A stretch of 55,624 bases of DNA from an uncultured Bacteroidales bacterium (GTDB lineage: Bacteria; Bacteroidota; Bacteroidia; Bacteroidales; FEN-979): positions 1 to 55,624 of the forward strand of contig CAJBYO010000060.1 of NCBI GenBank assembly GCA_903959905.1. Reading direction: 5' to 3'. Shown here piece after piece: positions 1 to 9,000 of this stretch. The notes under the pieces were generated by a model, which was not told where the DNA came from, made no database searches, and saw only the letters and a list, made by a program, of their open reading frames with translations. A program made the position numbers and the translations under genes. Each line of letters starts with the position of its first letter. The first letter of the stretch is position 1.

Positions 1-70
1 AGGCACGGAGGACACTAAGAAGCACTAAGAAAATCCTCGAGCTTAGTGCTTCTTAGTGTCCTCCGTGCCT
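1..70. repeat. Perfect 29-bp inverted repeat (long hairpin)
   Basis: Bases 1-29 and 42-70 are exact reverse complements separated by a 12-base loop, so either strand can form a 29-bp hairpin. Each arm contains the heptamer CACTAAG twice. The element lies about 25 bases past the trmH stop (minus strand) and could end that transcript, but any U-tract on the minus strand would fall outside the window. The motif resembles dispersed intergenic repeats seen in many bacterial genomes; that comparison is from general knowledge. Confidence 0.85.
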
Positions 71-95
71 TAGTGGTTATTTTTTATTCCCTGGA

Positions 96-911
96 CTACG
101 TCAGGCTGCTCCTCCTGAACTCTGCACAAATAATGGCCGTAGCGATTGAAGCATTCAGAGATTCGGCTTTCCCCGACACAGCCGACCCGAACGACGGAAT
201 ATACAGTTTATTGGTAATGAGTGGAGCCAATTCCCGGGAAATGCCTCGCGATTCGTTTCCGATCACGATGATCCCACGGTTTTCAAGCTTTTGCGAAAAC
301 ACATTGTCGCCCTCCAGGAACGTTCCATAAACCGGAATGGGGGTCTGGTCGCCCCGGATCAGCGTCAGGTCCCTGATGGTCTCTGCCAGGCTGCAAACAA
401 CAACCTTCACGCGGGCAATGGAACCCATGGTAGCCTGAACAACCTTCGGATTGTACAAATCCACGCAATTTTCAGAACAAATCACAGTTTCAATCCCAAA
501 CCAGTCGGCGATCCTTATGATCGTTCCAAGGTTTCCCGGGTCGCGGATATCGTCAAGCGCAAGGGCAAGGGATGAGTTGAAATATTCTGCCCAATATGCA
601 CCGGAAGGGCCGGTCAGTTTCACCGGATCAGGCATACTGACCACTGCCAAAACAGGGCTCGGTGTAGAAAGTGAAGATATCCGGTCCATCTCCCTGGGCA
701 AGGTCTCAAAGAGGGGGATAATTCTGCCCCGGACGACAGCCAGATTTGCTACGATCCATTCGGCCGAGGCATAAATACCTGTAACTGAAAATTCGCTGTT
801 CACCAGGTCCGTCACCAGTTTATGGCCTTCCGCTACAAACTGGTTGTTCTCTTCGCGAAACTTCTTGACCTTAAGCGCGGTTATATATTTGAGCTGGTTT
901 TGTGAAAGCAT
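96..911 (-). CDS. TrmH/SpoU-family RNA 2'-O-methyltransferase
   Basis: This 271-residue SAM-dependent enzyme probably methylates a ribose 2'-OH in rRNA or tRNA. The N-terminal ~90 residues look like the SpoU substrate-binding domain (it begins MLSQNQLKYI, with FVAEGHK near residue 30). The SPOUT knot domain follows with the three family motifs: DIRDPGNLGTIIRIADW, then IVIGNESRGIS, then a C-terminal SLNASIATAI. Length and motif order match RlmB/TrmH-like proteins of Bacteroidota; the modified nucleotide cannot be told from sequence. It lies downstream of rplI, separated by a strong terminator hairpin whose T-run touches its ATG, so expression may depend on read-through or an overlapping promoter. 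The start is supported by the conserved N-terminus. Confidence 0.9.
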   Translation of the reverse strand: MLSQNQLKYITALKVKKFREENNQFVAEGHKLVTDLVNSEFSVTGIYASAEWIVANLAVVRGRIIPLFETLPREMDRISSLSTPSPVLAVVSMPDPVKLTGPSGAYWAEYFNSSLALALDDIRDPGNLGTIIRIADWFGIETVICSENCVDLYNPKVVQATMGSIARVKVVVCSLAETIRDLTLIRGDQTPIPVYGTFLEGDNVFSQKLENRGIIVIGNESRGISRELAPLITNKLYIPSFGSAVSGKAESLNASIATAIICAEFRRSSLT

Positions 912-944
912 AAAAAAATCCCGGAACTGTTATAATTCCGGGAT
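912..944 (-). terminator. Intrinsic terminator between rplI and trmH
   Basis: On the minus strand a 9-bp perfect stem (bases 944-936 with 926-918, core ATCCCGGAA) with a 9-base loop is followed by a run of T. It would end the rpsF-rpsR-rplI transcript. The T-run directly abuts the trmH start codon at 911, leaving no room for a separate leader. Confidence 0.85.
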
Positions 945-969
945 AAAAGTACAAATTTTAAAGACAGTC

Positions 970-1419
970 CTATTCAGCAAATACTTCAAGGGTGATCTCC
1001 ACCTGCACTTCTTTGTGCAAATGAACTTTTGCTTTATAGGTTCCCAGTTCTTTAATATGTTCGTGGTCGACATGAATTTTCTTCCTGTCAACGTCAAAAT
1101 CAAACTGCTCTTTCAGTGCCTGAGCCACCTGGATTGCGTTGACAGATCCGAAGATCTTTCCGCTTTCAGCAGCCTTGGCGCCAATCCTGATAACAAGATT
1201 TTTCAGTCCTTCAGATAAATCTTCAGCTGACTTCTTGATTTTGGCCTCTTTATGAGCCTTTTGTTTCAGAGTTTCTGCGAGAACCTTTTTATTTGATTCA
1301 GTGGCCAGAATGGCAATGCCCTGGGGAATCAGATAATTCCTGGCATAACCTGGCTTAACATTTACCTTTTCGTTCGTATAGCCCAGGTTGAGGACGTCTT
1401 GTTTTAAAATTACTTCCAT
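970..1419 (-). CDS. rplI: 50S ribosomal protein L9
   Basis: L9 binds 23S rRNA near the L1 stalk and helps keep the reading frame. The 149-residue length is standard for the family. The N-terminus MEVILKQDVLNLGYTNEKV and the following VKPGYARNYLIPQGIA motif are diagnostic of the L9 N domain; a charged linking helix (KEAKIKKSAEDL) leads to the C domain containing GKIFGSVNAIQVAQAL. It is the last gene of the rpsF-rpsR-rplI operon, 13 bases after rpsR, and is followed by a strong terminator. Confidence 0.97.
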   Translation of the reverse strand: MEVILKQDVLNLGYTNEKVNVKPGYARNYLIPQGIAILATESNKKVLAETLKQKAHKEAKIKKSAEDLSEGLKNLVIRIGAKAAESGKIFGSVNAIQVAQALKEQFDFDVDRKKIHVDHEHIKELGTYKAKVHLHKEVQVEITLEVFAE

Positions 1420-1432
1420 GGTTCCAGCCTCC

Positions 1433-1705
1433 TTATTTTAATAAATCTCCAACATAGGGCATGAGGGCAATGTGCCTCGCCCGTTTAACTGCCTGTGCTA
1501 CTTTCCGCTGGTACTTGGTAGATGTACCGGTGATGCGGCGGGGAAGCAGTTTGCCCTGTTCATTGACGAACTTGAGCAAAAAGTCTGCATCCTTGAAATC
1601 AATATATTTAATACCGCTTTTCTTAAAACGGCAGTATTTCTTTCTCTTGGTATCAACCGCTATCGGGGTCAGATACTTTATTTCACCTTGTTGTTGTGTT
1701 GCCAT
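1433..1705 (-). CDS. rpsR: 30S ribosomal protein S18
   Basis: S18 pairs with S6 on the platform of the small subunit. The 90-residue product has the family core [18 protein letters not shown], then [20 protein letters not shown] and RHIALMPY near the end. I chose the ATG at 1705 ([12 protein letters not shown]) rather than the ATG two codons upstream, because S18 normally begins just before this region. It sits between rpsF (24 bases upstream) and rplI (13 bases downstream). Confidence 0.97.
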   Translation of the reverse strand: MATQQQGEIKYLTPIAVDTKRKKYCRFKKSGIKYIDFKDADFLLKFVNEQGKLLPRRITGTSTKYQRKVAQAVKRARHIALMPYVGDLLK

Positions 1706-1729
1706 GATCAAACAGATTTTGGATGGTTA

Positions 1730-2083
1730 CTATTCTTTTACTTCCTTTGCAGCCCTTGACTTTGCACGCTTCTTTTCGCTGTATGCGAGCATATGCTTGT
1801 CAAAAACTACCGTTAAAAAGCGGAGGATCCGCTCGTCACGTTTAAAGGTTACTTCCCATTCCCTGATCAGTGTAGGCTCAGCTTTGAATTCAATCAGGTG
1901 ATAGAATCCGGTGGCCTTTTTCTGAATGGGATAGGCGAGTTTTCGCAACCCCCAAATTTCCTCGTGAACTATCTCAGCACCTTTGCTGACGAGGAACTTC
2001 TGATACTTTTCTACCGTTTCCTTCATCTGTTCATCAGACAAAACGGGAGTCATAATGAAAACGGTTTCGTACTGTTTTAACAT
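1730..2083 (-). CDS. rpsF: 30S ribosomal protein S6
   Basis: S6 forms a heterodimer with S18 in the 30S platform. The 117-residue protein begins MLKQYETVFIMTPVLSDEQ and contains IWGLRKLAYPIQKKATGFY and FKRDERILRFLTVVFDKH, the characteristic ferredoxin-like S6 strands. The lysine- and alanine-rich tail (EKKRAKSRAAKEVKE) is typical. It is the first gene of the operon and is preceded by a close match to the Bacteroidota promoter at 2128-2159. Confidence 0.97.
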   Translation of the reverse strand: MLKQYETVFIMTPVLSDEQMKETVEKYQKFLVSKGAEIVHEEIWGLRKLAYPIQKKATGFYHLIEFKAEPTLIREWEVTFKRDERILRFLTVVFDKHMLAYSEKKRAKSRAAKEVKE

Positions 2084-2127
2084 TTCTCGTTGATTTTAAT
2101 TAATTTATAGATTTTTAAAAAGGACTG

Positions 2128-2159
2128 CAAAATTACAAAAAAGAAATAACACAACCAAA
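2128..2159 (-). promoter_or_regulatory. Promoter of rpsF-rpsR-rplI
   Basis: Read on the minus strand: TTTG (2159-2156), a 20-base spacer, then TAATTTTG (2135-2128). This fits the Bacteroidota housekeeping consensus TTTG-N19~20-TAnnTTTG. The leader to rpsF would be roughly 40 bases. Confidence 0.75.
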
Positions 2160-2172
2160 TGGTAAAGTTCTC

Positions 2173-2180
2173 TAAATTTG
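2173..2180 (+). promoter_or_regulatory. Candidate -7 box TAAATTTG for the membrane protein gene
   Basis: TAAATTTG matches TAnnTTTG and lies 17 bases before the ATG at 2198. No TTTG is visible 19-21 bases upstream. If real, it favours the 2198 start over the longer frame from 2159. The short intergenic region is shared with the divergent ribosomal operon. Confidence 0.45.
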
Positions 2181-2197
2181 AGCGTCTGTTCAACCCT

Positions 2198-4039
2198 ATG
2201 CCTCAAACCATACATAAAAACACCGTCCTCTGGTTCCTCATCATCTTCATGACAGGATGTTTCTTCAGCATGCGGGTGTTCAACGACGGAGTTCCCGGGT
2301 GGAAACGCATCATTGCCAGCGACGGACTGGGTTACTATTCCTACCTGCCAGCCCTGTTCATTGATCAGGATCCGGCTTTTACCCGGGTTACGCAACAGGA
2401 AGCTAAAATCCTTGGCTACCCGGACTACAAACCGGCATATCTTGTAAATTCGGGTGATAAAAAGGTCAACAAATATTTTACTGGTGAGGCATTGCTGCTG
2501 CTTCCGTTTTTTCTCACTGCTTTACTTTTCTCCACTCTCACAGGTAATGCTGTCGACGGATATTCATTTTTCTTCCAGGTATTTACGGGCCTTGGGGCAC
2601 TGTTCTACCTTTTCCTTGGCCTGTTTTTCCTCAGGAAGATTCTGGAATACCTGCATATCAGGGCTGTTTTTGTGATGTTGACAGTCGTCTCCGTTCTCCT
2701 GGGAACGAACCTGTTTTATTACAGCCTGTGGCAACCGTCCATGTCGCATGTTTTCTCTTTTTTCGCCATAAACGGTTTTCTCTGGTTTGGCATGCAGGCG
2801 ACGAGGTCGTGGGAAAATAAAACAGCATGGAAGGCGGGACTGTTCTTCGGATTTGTTTTCCTGCTGCGTCCAACAAATGTCATTGTAATTCTACTGACCC
2901 CTTTCCTGGCCGGTGATTCCAAACTTTTCCTGCGTTTCCTGAAAGATATCCTGGCTAAAAAAGTTGCCATGTTAATTGCCTTGTCCACCTTCTTTATCTT
3001 TTGTGTCCTTCAGATGGCGGCATGGTACTGGCAAACAGGCCATCTGATCATGTATTCCTACGGAGGTGAAGGGTTTAATTTTGGCCATCCGGAGATGTTG
3101 AAAGTCCTGTTCGGTTATCGGAAAGGGCTGTTCCTGTATACGCCCCTGGCACTTTTCGCCCTGGTCGGGCTGATCCCCCTGGCGTTCAGAAATTGGCTTC
3201 AACTGCTCAGCATGCTCACCTTCCTGATGACAGGAACTTATATCATTTCAAGCTGGTGGGGATGGGACTATGGCGACGGATTCGGATTGCGGGCATTCAT
3301 TGACTTCTACGGTGTTTTCGCGATCCTTCTGGCGCTGGGAATGAATATGTTCAGGACAACCGCCTGGATAACGGCCTGCCTGGCTGTTCTTTTCACTGTT
3401 CTGACGATAAACCTGGTTCAAACCTGGCAATACACCCACAAAGTTATGCAGACCAACAACATGAATGAGGTTAAATATCACCACATCTTCATGCGCACCG
3501 ATTCCGCTGTGATCAACTGCCTTGGGGGAATTGATGAGATTCCGAATCATAACATCAGGATGGCAGCCCCTTTCAGGTCATTTTCAACTGATTTTGAGAA
3601 AGAGGTTGAAGGATGGAGTACTTTGAACACAGTTGAATCTGCATCCGCGTTTTCAGGCATCCATGCCGGCTACCTGGATTCGGTACATCCATTCAGTCCC
3701 GGCCTGGCCATACGTGCCGGGTTGCTGGGAAAATTGCCGGCAACCTACTATCTCCGGGGCGAGGTGATGGTTCGGGACAGTGCTGCCGGCGCAAGCAATG
3801 ACGCATTGATCGTTCTGAGTATGGACTCAATACGCAACGGTAAAAACTGGTGGCAGGGATTCAAAATGAACGATATTCCCGTGCAATCAAATAAAACGTG
3901 GCGTAAAATCACATTTTCCCTGATGCTGCCGGAGATATCAAATGACCGGGGGATCCTGAAGGTTTACATCTGGAATACGGGGAAGAAGCCGATGCTGGTA
4001 GATGATTTCAGGGTTTGGATCTACGGGGAAGGCAGATAA
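2198..4039 (+). CDS. Polytopic membrane protein, glycosyltransferase-C-like topology
   Basis: About 613 residues. The first ~450 hold roughly ten or eleven hydrophobic helices, for example FLIIFMTGCFFSM, ALLLLPFFLTALLF and AMLIALSTFFIFCVLQMAAW. A loop with DGLGYYSYLPALFI follows the first helix, and the protein ends in a soluble domain of ~150 residues rich in beta-strand-forming sequence. The layout, with acidic residues after helix 1, resembles membrane glycosyltransferases that use lipid-linked sugars (GT39/GT83-like), but I see no decisive motif, so the function is open. An alternative start at 2159 adds 13 residues. The gene stands alone; its 3' end is followed after 3 bases by an 8-bp repeat array. 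Confidence 0.7.
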   Translation: MPQTIHKNTVLWFLIIFMTGCFFSMRVFNDGVPGWKRIIASDGLGYYSYLPALFIDQDPAFTRVTQQEAKILGYPDYKPAYLVNSGDKKVNKYFTGEALLLLPFFLTALLFSTLTGNAVDGYSFFFQVFTGLGALFYLFLGLFFLRKILEYLHIRAVFVMLTVVSVLLGTNLFYYSLWQPSMSHVFSFFAINGFLWFGMQATRSWENKTAWKAGLFFGFVFLLRPTNVIVILLTPFLAGDSKLFLRFLKDILAKKVAMLIALSTFFIFCVLQMAAWYWQTGHLIMYSYGGEGFNFGHPEMLKVLFGYRKGLFLYTPLALFALVGLIPLAFRNWLQLLSMLTFLMTGTYIISSWWGWDYGDGFGLRAFIDFYGVFAILLALGMNMFRTTAWITACLAVLFTVLTINLVQTWQYTHKVMQTNNMNEVKYHHIFMRTDSAVINCLGGIDEIPNHNIRMAAPFRSFSTDFEKEVEGWSTLNTVESASAFSGIHAGYLDSVHPFSPGLAIRAGLLGKLPATYYLRGEVMVRDSAAGASNDALIVLSMDSIRNGKNWWQGFKMNDIPVQSNKTWRKITFSLMLPEISNDRGILKVYIWNTGKKPMLVDDFRVWIYGEGR

Positions 4040-4042
4040 GAG

Positions 4043-4098
4043 GTGGACAAGCGGACAAGCGGACAAGCGGACGGGCGGACGGGCGGACAAGCGGACGG
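4043..4098 (+). repeat. 8-bp tandem repeat GCGGACAA/GG, 7 units
   Basis: Seven consecutive 8-base units: GTGGACAA once, then GCGGACAA or GCGGACGG. The array begins 3 bases after the TAA stop of the membrane protein gene. The unit carries no stop codon in any sense frame. The same unit family recurs inside hldD at 33034-33097. Confidence 0.9.
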
Positions 4099-4122
4099 AT
4101 GCACAGCCAACTATTCTCCAAT

Positions 4123-4178
4123 TTGACAATTGACACTTGACACTTGTAACTCGTCACCTGTCACCTGTCACCCGTCAC
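4123..4178 (-). repeat. 7-bp tandem repeat containing the ispF stop codon, 8 units
   Basis: In ispF sense orientation the units are GTGACGG, GTGACAG (twice), GTGACGA, then drifting to GTTACAA, GTGTCAA (twice) and TTGTCAA. The first unit contains the ispF stop TGA (4177-4175). Because 7 is not a multiple of 3, the repeated TGA falls in all three frames. It belongs to the same family as the array at 29604-29657. Confidence 0.88.
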
Positions 4179-4654
4179 GTTTCCTTCTCCAGCAGTACCA
4201 CCGCATAGGCAGATATCCCCTCCTCCCTTCCAATAAAACCAAGGTGTTCACTTGTTTTAGCTTTGATTGAAATCTGCCCTGGGTCTATGGTCATTACGGA
4301 GGCAAGTGTTTCCATCATGGAAGGGATATAACCTGATATCTTCGGATTTTGAAGGACGACGGTACAGTCAATATTTCCGATAACAAAGCCGGCGGACCTG
4401 ATCATATCCATGGTCCGTGAAAGCAAAACTTTGCTGTCAATATTTTTGAATTCGGAGGCATTGTCGGGAAACTGGTTTCCGATATCCCGCAGGCCGGCAG
4501 CCCCGAGCAGGGCGTCTATGATTGCATGAATGAGGGTGTCGGCATCAGAATGGCCCGTTGACCCTTTAGGATGGGAAACGTGAATCCCGCCAAGCCAGAA
4601 TGGATGGCCCTGTTCAAGTTTATGGGTATCAAAGCCGAAACCAATCCGGATCAT
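4175..4654 (-). CDS. ispF: 2-C-methyl-D-erythritol 2,4-cyclodiphosphate synthase
   Basis: IspF converts CDP-ME-2-phosphate to ME-cPP in the MEP isoprenoid pathway and works as a cytoplasmic trimer. The 159-residue protein has the zinc-binding start IRIGFGFDTHKL (Asp and His ligands), the GHSDADTLIHAIIDALLGAAGLRDIG signature (third ligand His, split here for readability), and the C-terminal ISIKAKTSEHLGFIGREEG substrate-binding region. Length is standard. It starts 18 bases after porV and so probably shares its transcript. The stop codon is the first element of a 7-bp repeat array. Confidence 0.96.
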   Translation of the reverse strand: MIRIGFGFDTHKLEQGHPFWLGGIHVSHPKGSTGHSDADTLIHAIIDALLGAAGLRDIGNQFPDNASEFKNIDSKVLLSRTMDMIRSAGFVIGNIDCTVVLQNPKISGYIPSMMETLASVMTIDPGQISIKAKTSEHLGFIGREEGISAYAVVLLEKET

Positions 4655-4672
4655 AAAAAGAGGAGATCGAAT

Positions 4673-5890
4673 TTAGTTGGATGTCCCTGCCTTCTCAGCC
4701 TTTTTGGTGTTGTCGAAGTTAAACAACAGGGTAAACTGCAGGGTGTGCTGCAATGGGTTGTTGCTCTTTATCGGGACCAGGTATGAAAAGTCAAGTCCGA
4801 AAACGTTGTACCGCAAACCTGCGCCCAGGGTGAAAAACTGACGGTCGCCCTTGTATTTTGATTCATAAAAATAGCCGGCCCTGACAGAAAACAGTTTGTT
4901 GTACCAGTATTCAGCTGCGAATGCAAGGTTGATCTCCTGCAACTCTTCCTTAAAGCCATAAGGTGCATCATAGAACGACTGGATCATGCCTTTTACAACG
5001 GAAACATCGGGATCATATCCCTTGCTAATAATCCTTTTGCCACTGGCGTCGGTGCTGTCTTCATTCACATTGGCCCTTTTCAGATATACGGGAGGAGTGG
5101 GTACGAGCAGTTTGCTCAACTCAAGTGACAGCGCGACCCTGTTGTACTCGTCAATATCCATGGTGAACGATGGACCAAGACGAAGAGTTGTCGGGATGAA
5201 ATCGCGCACGATGGATGTGCTGCTGTATGACATCTTGACCCCGATATTGGAGATATTAAAGCCGAAATCAATAAACGCATTTGCAAGTCCTTTGATTTCC
5301 ATCTCATGATGATAATAAATAGCGACATCTGCGGCGATGGAAGTTCCCGGGCGAACACTCAGGTTGGCAAGGTCAACCGGAACGAGGTTTGAATAGATGA
5401 ACCTTCCTGCCACTGCACCGGCAAATTCCCTGGAGAACTTACGGGCATAGGTTGCATCGATTGCCCATTCATTGGGCTTAACCTCGCCGAGGTCATTGCC
5501 GTCATTATCGGTAAACATGACTTTTCCCATGGAAAAGAAACGCAGTGAGCCGGCAATAGCCTGCTTGTCGCCAATTTTTCCGTAACCAACAACCGATGAA
5601 AGTCCGATATCATTAACCAAACTGCGCAACCAGGGCACATAACCGATCCCAAAGCCGAAAGTTTTATCAATAAAGGCATATTTAGCAGGGTTCCAGAACA
5701 TGGAATAGGCATCGGGTGTTGTGGCAACACCAACGTCACCCATACCACCAGAACGAGCATCCGGGGAAATCGTTAAAAAAGGTACTGCTGTTGAAATTAC
5801 CCGGCTGCCATCTGAGGGTTCTGTGTCCTGTCCAAAGGTATGTCCCGCCATGATGGCTAACAATAAAAGCAATGATAATCTGATCTTCAT
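4673..5890 (-). CDS. porV: Type IX secretion system protein PorV (LptO)
   Basis: PorV is an outer-membrane beta-barrel of the FadL type that carries T9SS cargo from the translocon to the PorU attachment complex. The 405-residue protein has a signal peptide (MKIRLSLLLLLAIMAGHTFG) and the PorV signature region TAVPFLTISPDARSGGMGDV followed by a FWNPAKYAF motif near residue 70. The C-terminus consists of alternating strands ending in LQFTLLFNF. It follows two porU genes on the same strand (141 bases) and precedes ispF. A TAnnTTTG box upstream suggests that it also has its own promoter. Confidence 0.93.
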   Translation of the reverse strand: MKIRLSLLLLLAIMAGHTFGQDTEPSDGSRVISTAVPFLTISPDARSGGMGDVGVATTPDAYSMFWNPAKYAFIDKTFGFGIGYVPWLRSLVNDIGLSSVVGYGKIGDKQAIAGSLRFFSMGKVMFTDNDGNDLGEVKPNEWAIDATYARKFSREFAGAVAGRFIYSNLVPVDLANLSVRPGTSIAADVAIYYHHEMEIKGLANAFIDFGFNISNIGVKMSYSSTSIVRDFIPTTLRLGPSFTMDIDEYNRVALSLELSKLLVPTPPVYLKRANVNEDSTDASGKRIISKGYDPDVSVVKGMIQSFYDAPYGFKEELQEINLAFAAEYWYNKLFSVRAGYFYESKYKGDRQFFTLGAGLRYNVFGLDFSYLVPIKSNNPLQHTLQFTLLFNFDNTKKAEKAGTSN

Positions 5891-5934
5891 CTGTTGATTT
5901 CTAAAATAATTACTCTGTTATAATAAAAAGGCCG

Positions 5935-5942
5935 CAAAAATA
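5935..5942 (-). promoter_or_regulatory. Candidate -7 box TATTTTTG before porV
   Basis: On the minus strand TATTTTTG lies 44 bases before the porV ATG. No -33 TTTG is seen at the ideal distance. It would let porV-ispF be transcribed apart from the porU genes. Confidence 0.5.
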
Positions 5943-6031
5943 ACGATTTTCCTTGTTAGATATTGCCTTCGTGTCAAAATTGATTAAACCCCTTACTGAT
6001 TCCTCAATAAAACAAGCACTGCAAACCCCTG

Positions 6032-9000
6032 CTACCTCATGATCATGAGTTTCTGTGAGGTCTCAGTATAGGCACCGTTTGAAGCCTTAAAGATAATCTT
6101 ATACGGATAGATTCCATTACTCAGCAAGGTACCATTGGCGTCGGTTCCATCCCATGAAATTTTAGGCGCTGATGTAATTGGAACATCGTAACTCATGGAT
6201 AATGTACGAACCTGGATACCCTTCAGGCTGTATATTTTAATCTGAACATCCAGGCCTCCGCCGTCAAAAGGCTGGGGCTGAAATATAAAGTCGGTGCGGT
6301 CAACCAATGGATTTGGGGCGGTCATTACATTTTTTACACTCAGCGTTGTATGGCTGGGAACGTAAAAATGTATCTCTTTGATGGAAGAGTTGTCATACAT
6401 ATCCCAGGCCTTCAATGTCAATATGTGGTTTCCCGGGGCAATGTCGTTCAATGGAAATGCCACCGTTCCGCGGGTATAGGAATTAAAGGCCGGCGAAAAG
6501 TAATCATTCAGCAGCATGGAGTGCGCCCGGTCACTATCAAGAACGGCCTCAATTTCATGACCGATACCCAGCCCGAGGTAGTTAATTCCGTTTGTATCAT
6601 ACAGATCCACAAGGAGGATCGGGGCATTGCCGGTTTCTCCCCCGCTAACAAAATTCCGGTCATTCATAAACAGGGCAATATCAGGACCAGCATTGAGGGG
6701 GTTAACCTGTTCGTCACGTCCGCCGATAATGATCTTGTTGGAATACCCGGAAGCCTCAATGCTGTCATTATAGGCGTAATAACTCAGTTTACCTTTACCG
6801 TACTGCAGTGAAATAGTCTTCGGCATGGTAAAAGTGAACTTGAATTCACCTGAGTCGGCAGGCACATCGCCCTTGAATAGCAAGCTGTTCTGAATATTGA
6901 AATTTTCCGGATAGGTTTCCCCGTTCGGGCGGTTCCCCAGCGTGGTGTTGGTTACCGGTTTATCATATACTTTGCAGTTTACTGTTCCCTTAAACCCGGA
7001 AACCCTTTGCCCTCCGGCATTGACGATCTGTCCGCTGACGGTAACCACTGAGAGCCCTCTTGCCGTGTCAGCAACATCAGCCGGATGACCGTTGATCATC
7101 GTTGTTTTCACACCGTAGCCGGGAAATGCGATATTCTGCGCAGGATCTCCGAGCAGTACAAAATTGCGCAGCTGAACATTGTTGTTGTTGTCATTCTTTG
7201 ACAACCTGATCAGGTCGCCCATTTTGATGAACCTGCCGTCGGCATCCTTATCCATCAAATGTTCAAAAAAACTCGTATTAAGACCGATGTTGATCCCGGC
7301 CCAGGCAAGCCTGGTCGTTGAATAAAGTCCAATGGCTCCTCCGCCGGGCTGAAGGATAAGCATCTCACCTGCAGTAAACCTTTCAGGGTTGTCAAAACGG
7401 CTGAACTCACAGGTCGCTGTAACAAAAACAGGCATTTTATCTTTATTTTTCCACTTTAAGATGTCTGCAGTGGTCAGTACTGCCTCAAAACTCCAGCCGG
7501 TCTCTCCTCCATGGCCTGTATAGTTTACGATCAGTGAGCCTTTATTAACAGCATCATTCAGTGCCCGGTTTGCATCCGGAAAACGGCTGCCACCCGGAAT
7601 TTCAATCAGCTTATAGGCATCAAAATAAATTTTATTGACATTGAAAACAGGGTATTTGGCGCCTACCATGGCACACAACTCCTCCGCCTGATGCAGGTGG
7701 AGATTGGTATTTTCATCATCCGCAACAAAAGTGAACGTATTTCTCCAATCGGAGGAAACAGGGTAGTTGTTTGTTGAATAGTGAATGATTTTATCAACCA
7801 TGGCCTGGGCCTCATCAACGGTTGACACAGGAAACCGGCCAATACCGATGCTGATGGCCCCGTTGGCCTCCTGGCCTGCATTGTCGGGCATGATGCCGAA
7901 ATAATCGTCGGTAACATAGGAGGCGGTTCCACTCAGTGATTCAACCGACTGAAATGTAGGAATGAGGTTATTGTTTCCTGGGATGCGGTTTTTCGGATCA
8001 TAAGAGCCGTCGCCGAAAAGCAACAGGTACTTCGGCCGTGTGTCGTTTGTACCCCGGTCGTAAAGCATCTTCACAAAATCACGTATGGCGGTGGGGTCAT
8101 TCTGCCCGCAGCCAAATTCATTGACAATCTGCAATGAATTAACAACCTGGACTGCAATTTCGTTGTGCAGGCGGTGAAATTCAGCCAGTTGTTCAGCCTG
8201 TGATATGAACAGCGGATGGGTAACAATGACCAGGGTGGCGGGCTGAAGCGCATGAAGATTTTGATTTTGTATCTCTCCTGCATACTTAACCGGGTAATAA
8301 TACGAGCCGTCAAAAGCTATAAATTCCCTGAGGCTGTCTGTAGTTCTTTTAAACTTCAGGGTGCCCGCTGTGAGTTCCGTCACCATGGATGTAGTGCTGC
8401 CCGGATTTGTAACGTCCCAGATTTTCACACTGGCAATGGCATTTTTCATTGAAAATTCAGTCACCTTGCCTCCGCCGATGGAATTGACATCCCTGAATGC
8501 CATCTGTGACCCATTCCAATACAAATGTTGCCTGCAACTTAATTCAAGGTAGTTAAGCCAACCCTTGTTATTTGAGGCAGGAAGCACGTAGGTGAGCTTT
8601 ATTGTCTGGTCGGACCCTGGATTCGGAATGGTCGTCAGTTTGGACTTAGCCCTGCCGGCCTGGTTGAAATCAGACGGGTTGGTTGAATCGATCCGTAGCG
8701 AATCAATCACACTGTTTCCGTGCGCCAGGTAAAAATAGCTTGGAACAGCTGCATTGGCGGCAACATACCATTTTACCTTGACAGGTACCAGGGAGTCTAT
8801 CCGGGGAAACGAGAACGGAAATATCCGTTCATGCCTGTTAACATTGAACGTTTCACCGAACCACTCTTTTCCGGAATGAACAAGATTGATGGAGTCAAGT
8901 TCATGCAAAGCATAATCATCACAGGATGAAGAGAAACTGTTCGGGGCTGAAGGATTTACAGGCAGTGGGACAACCCGGCGCCCTGCCACCTGGTCGAAAT

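Noticed and set aside
3938..4129. Minus-strand open frame with VRLSARPPVRLSACPLVHL
   Set aside because: It is the translation of the 8-bp repeat array plus antisense of the membrane protein gene; the periodic residues come from the repeat, and there is no start context.
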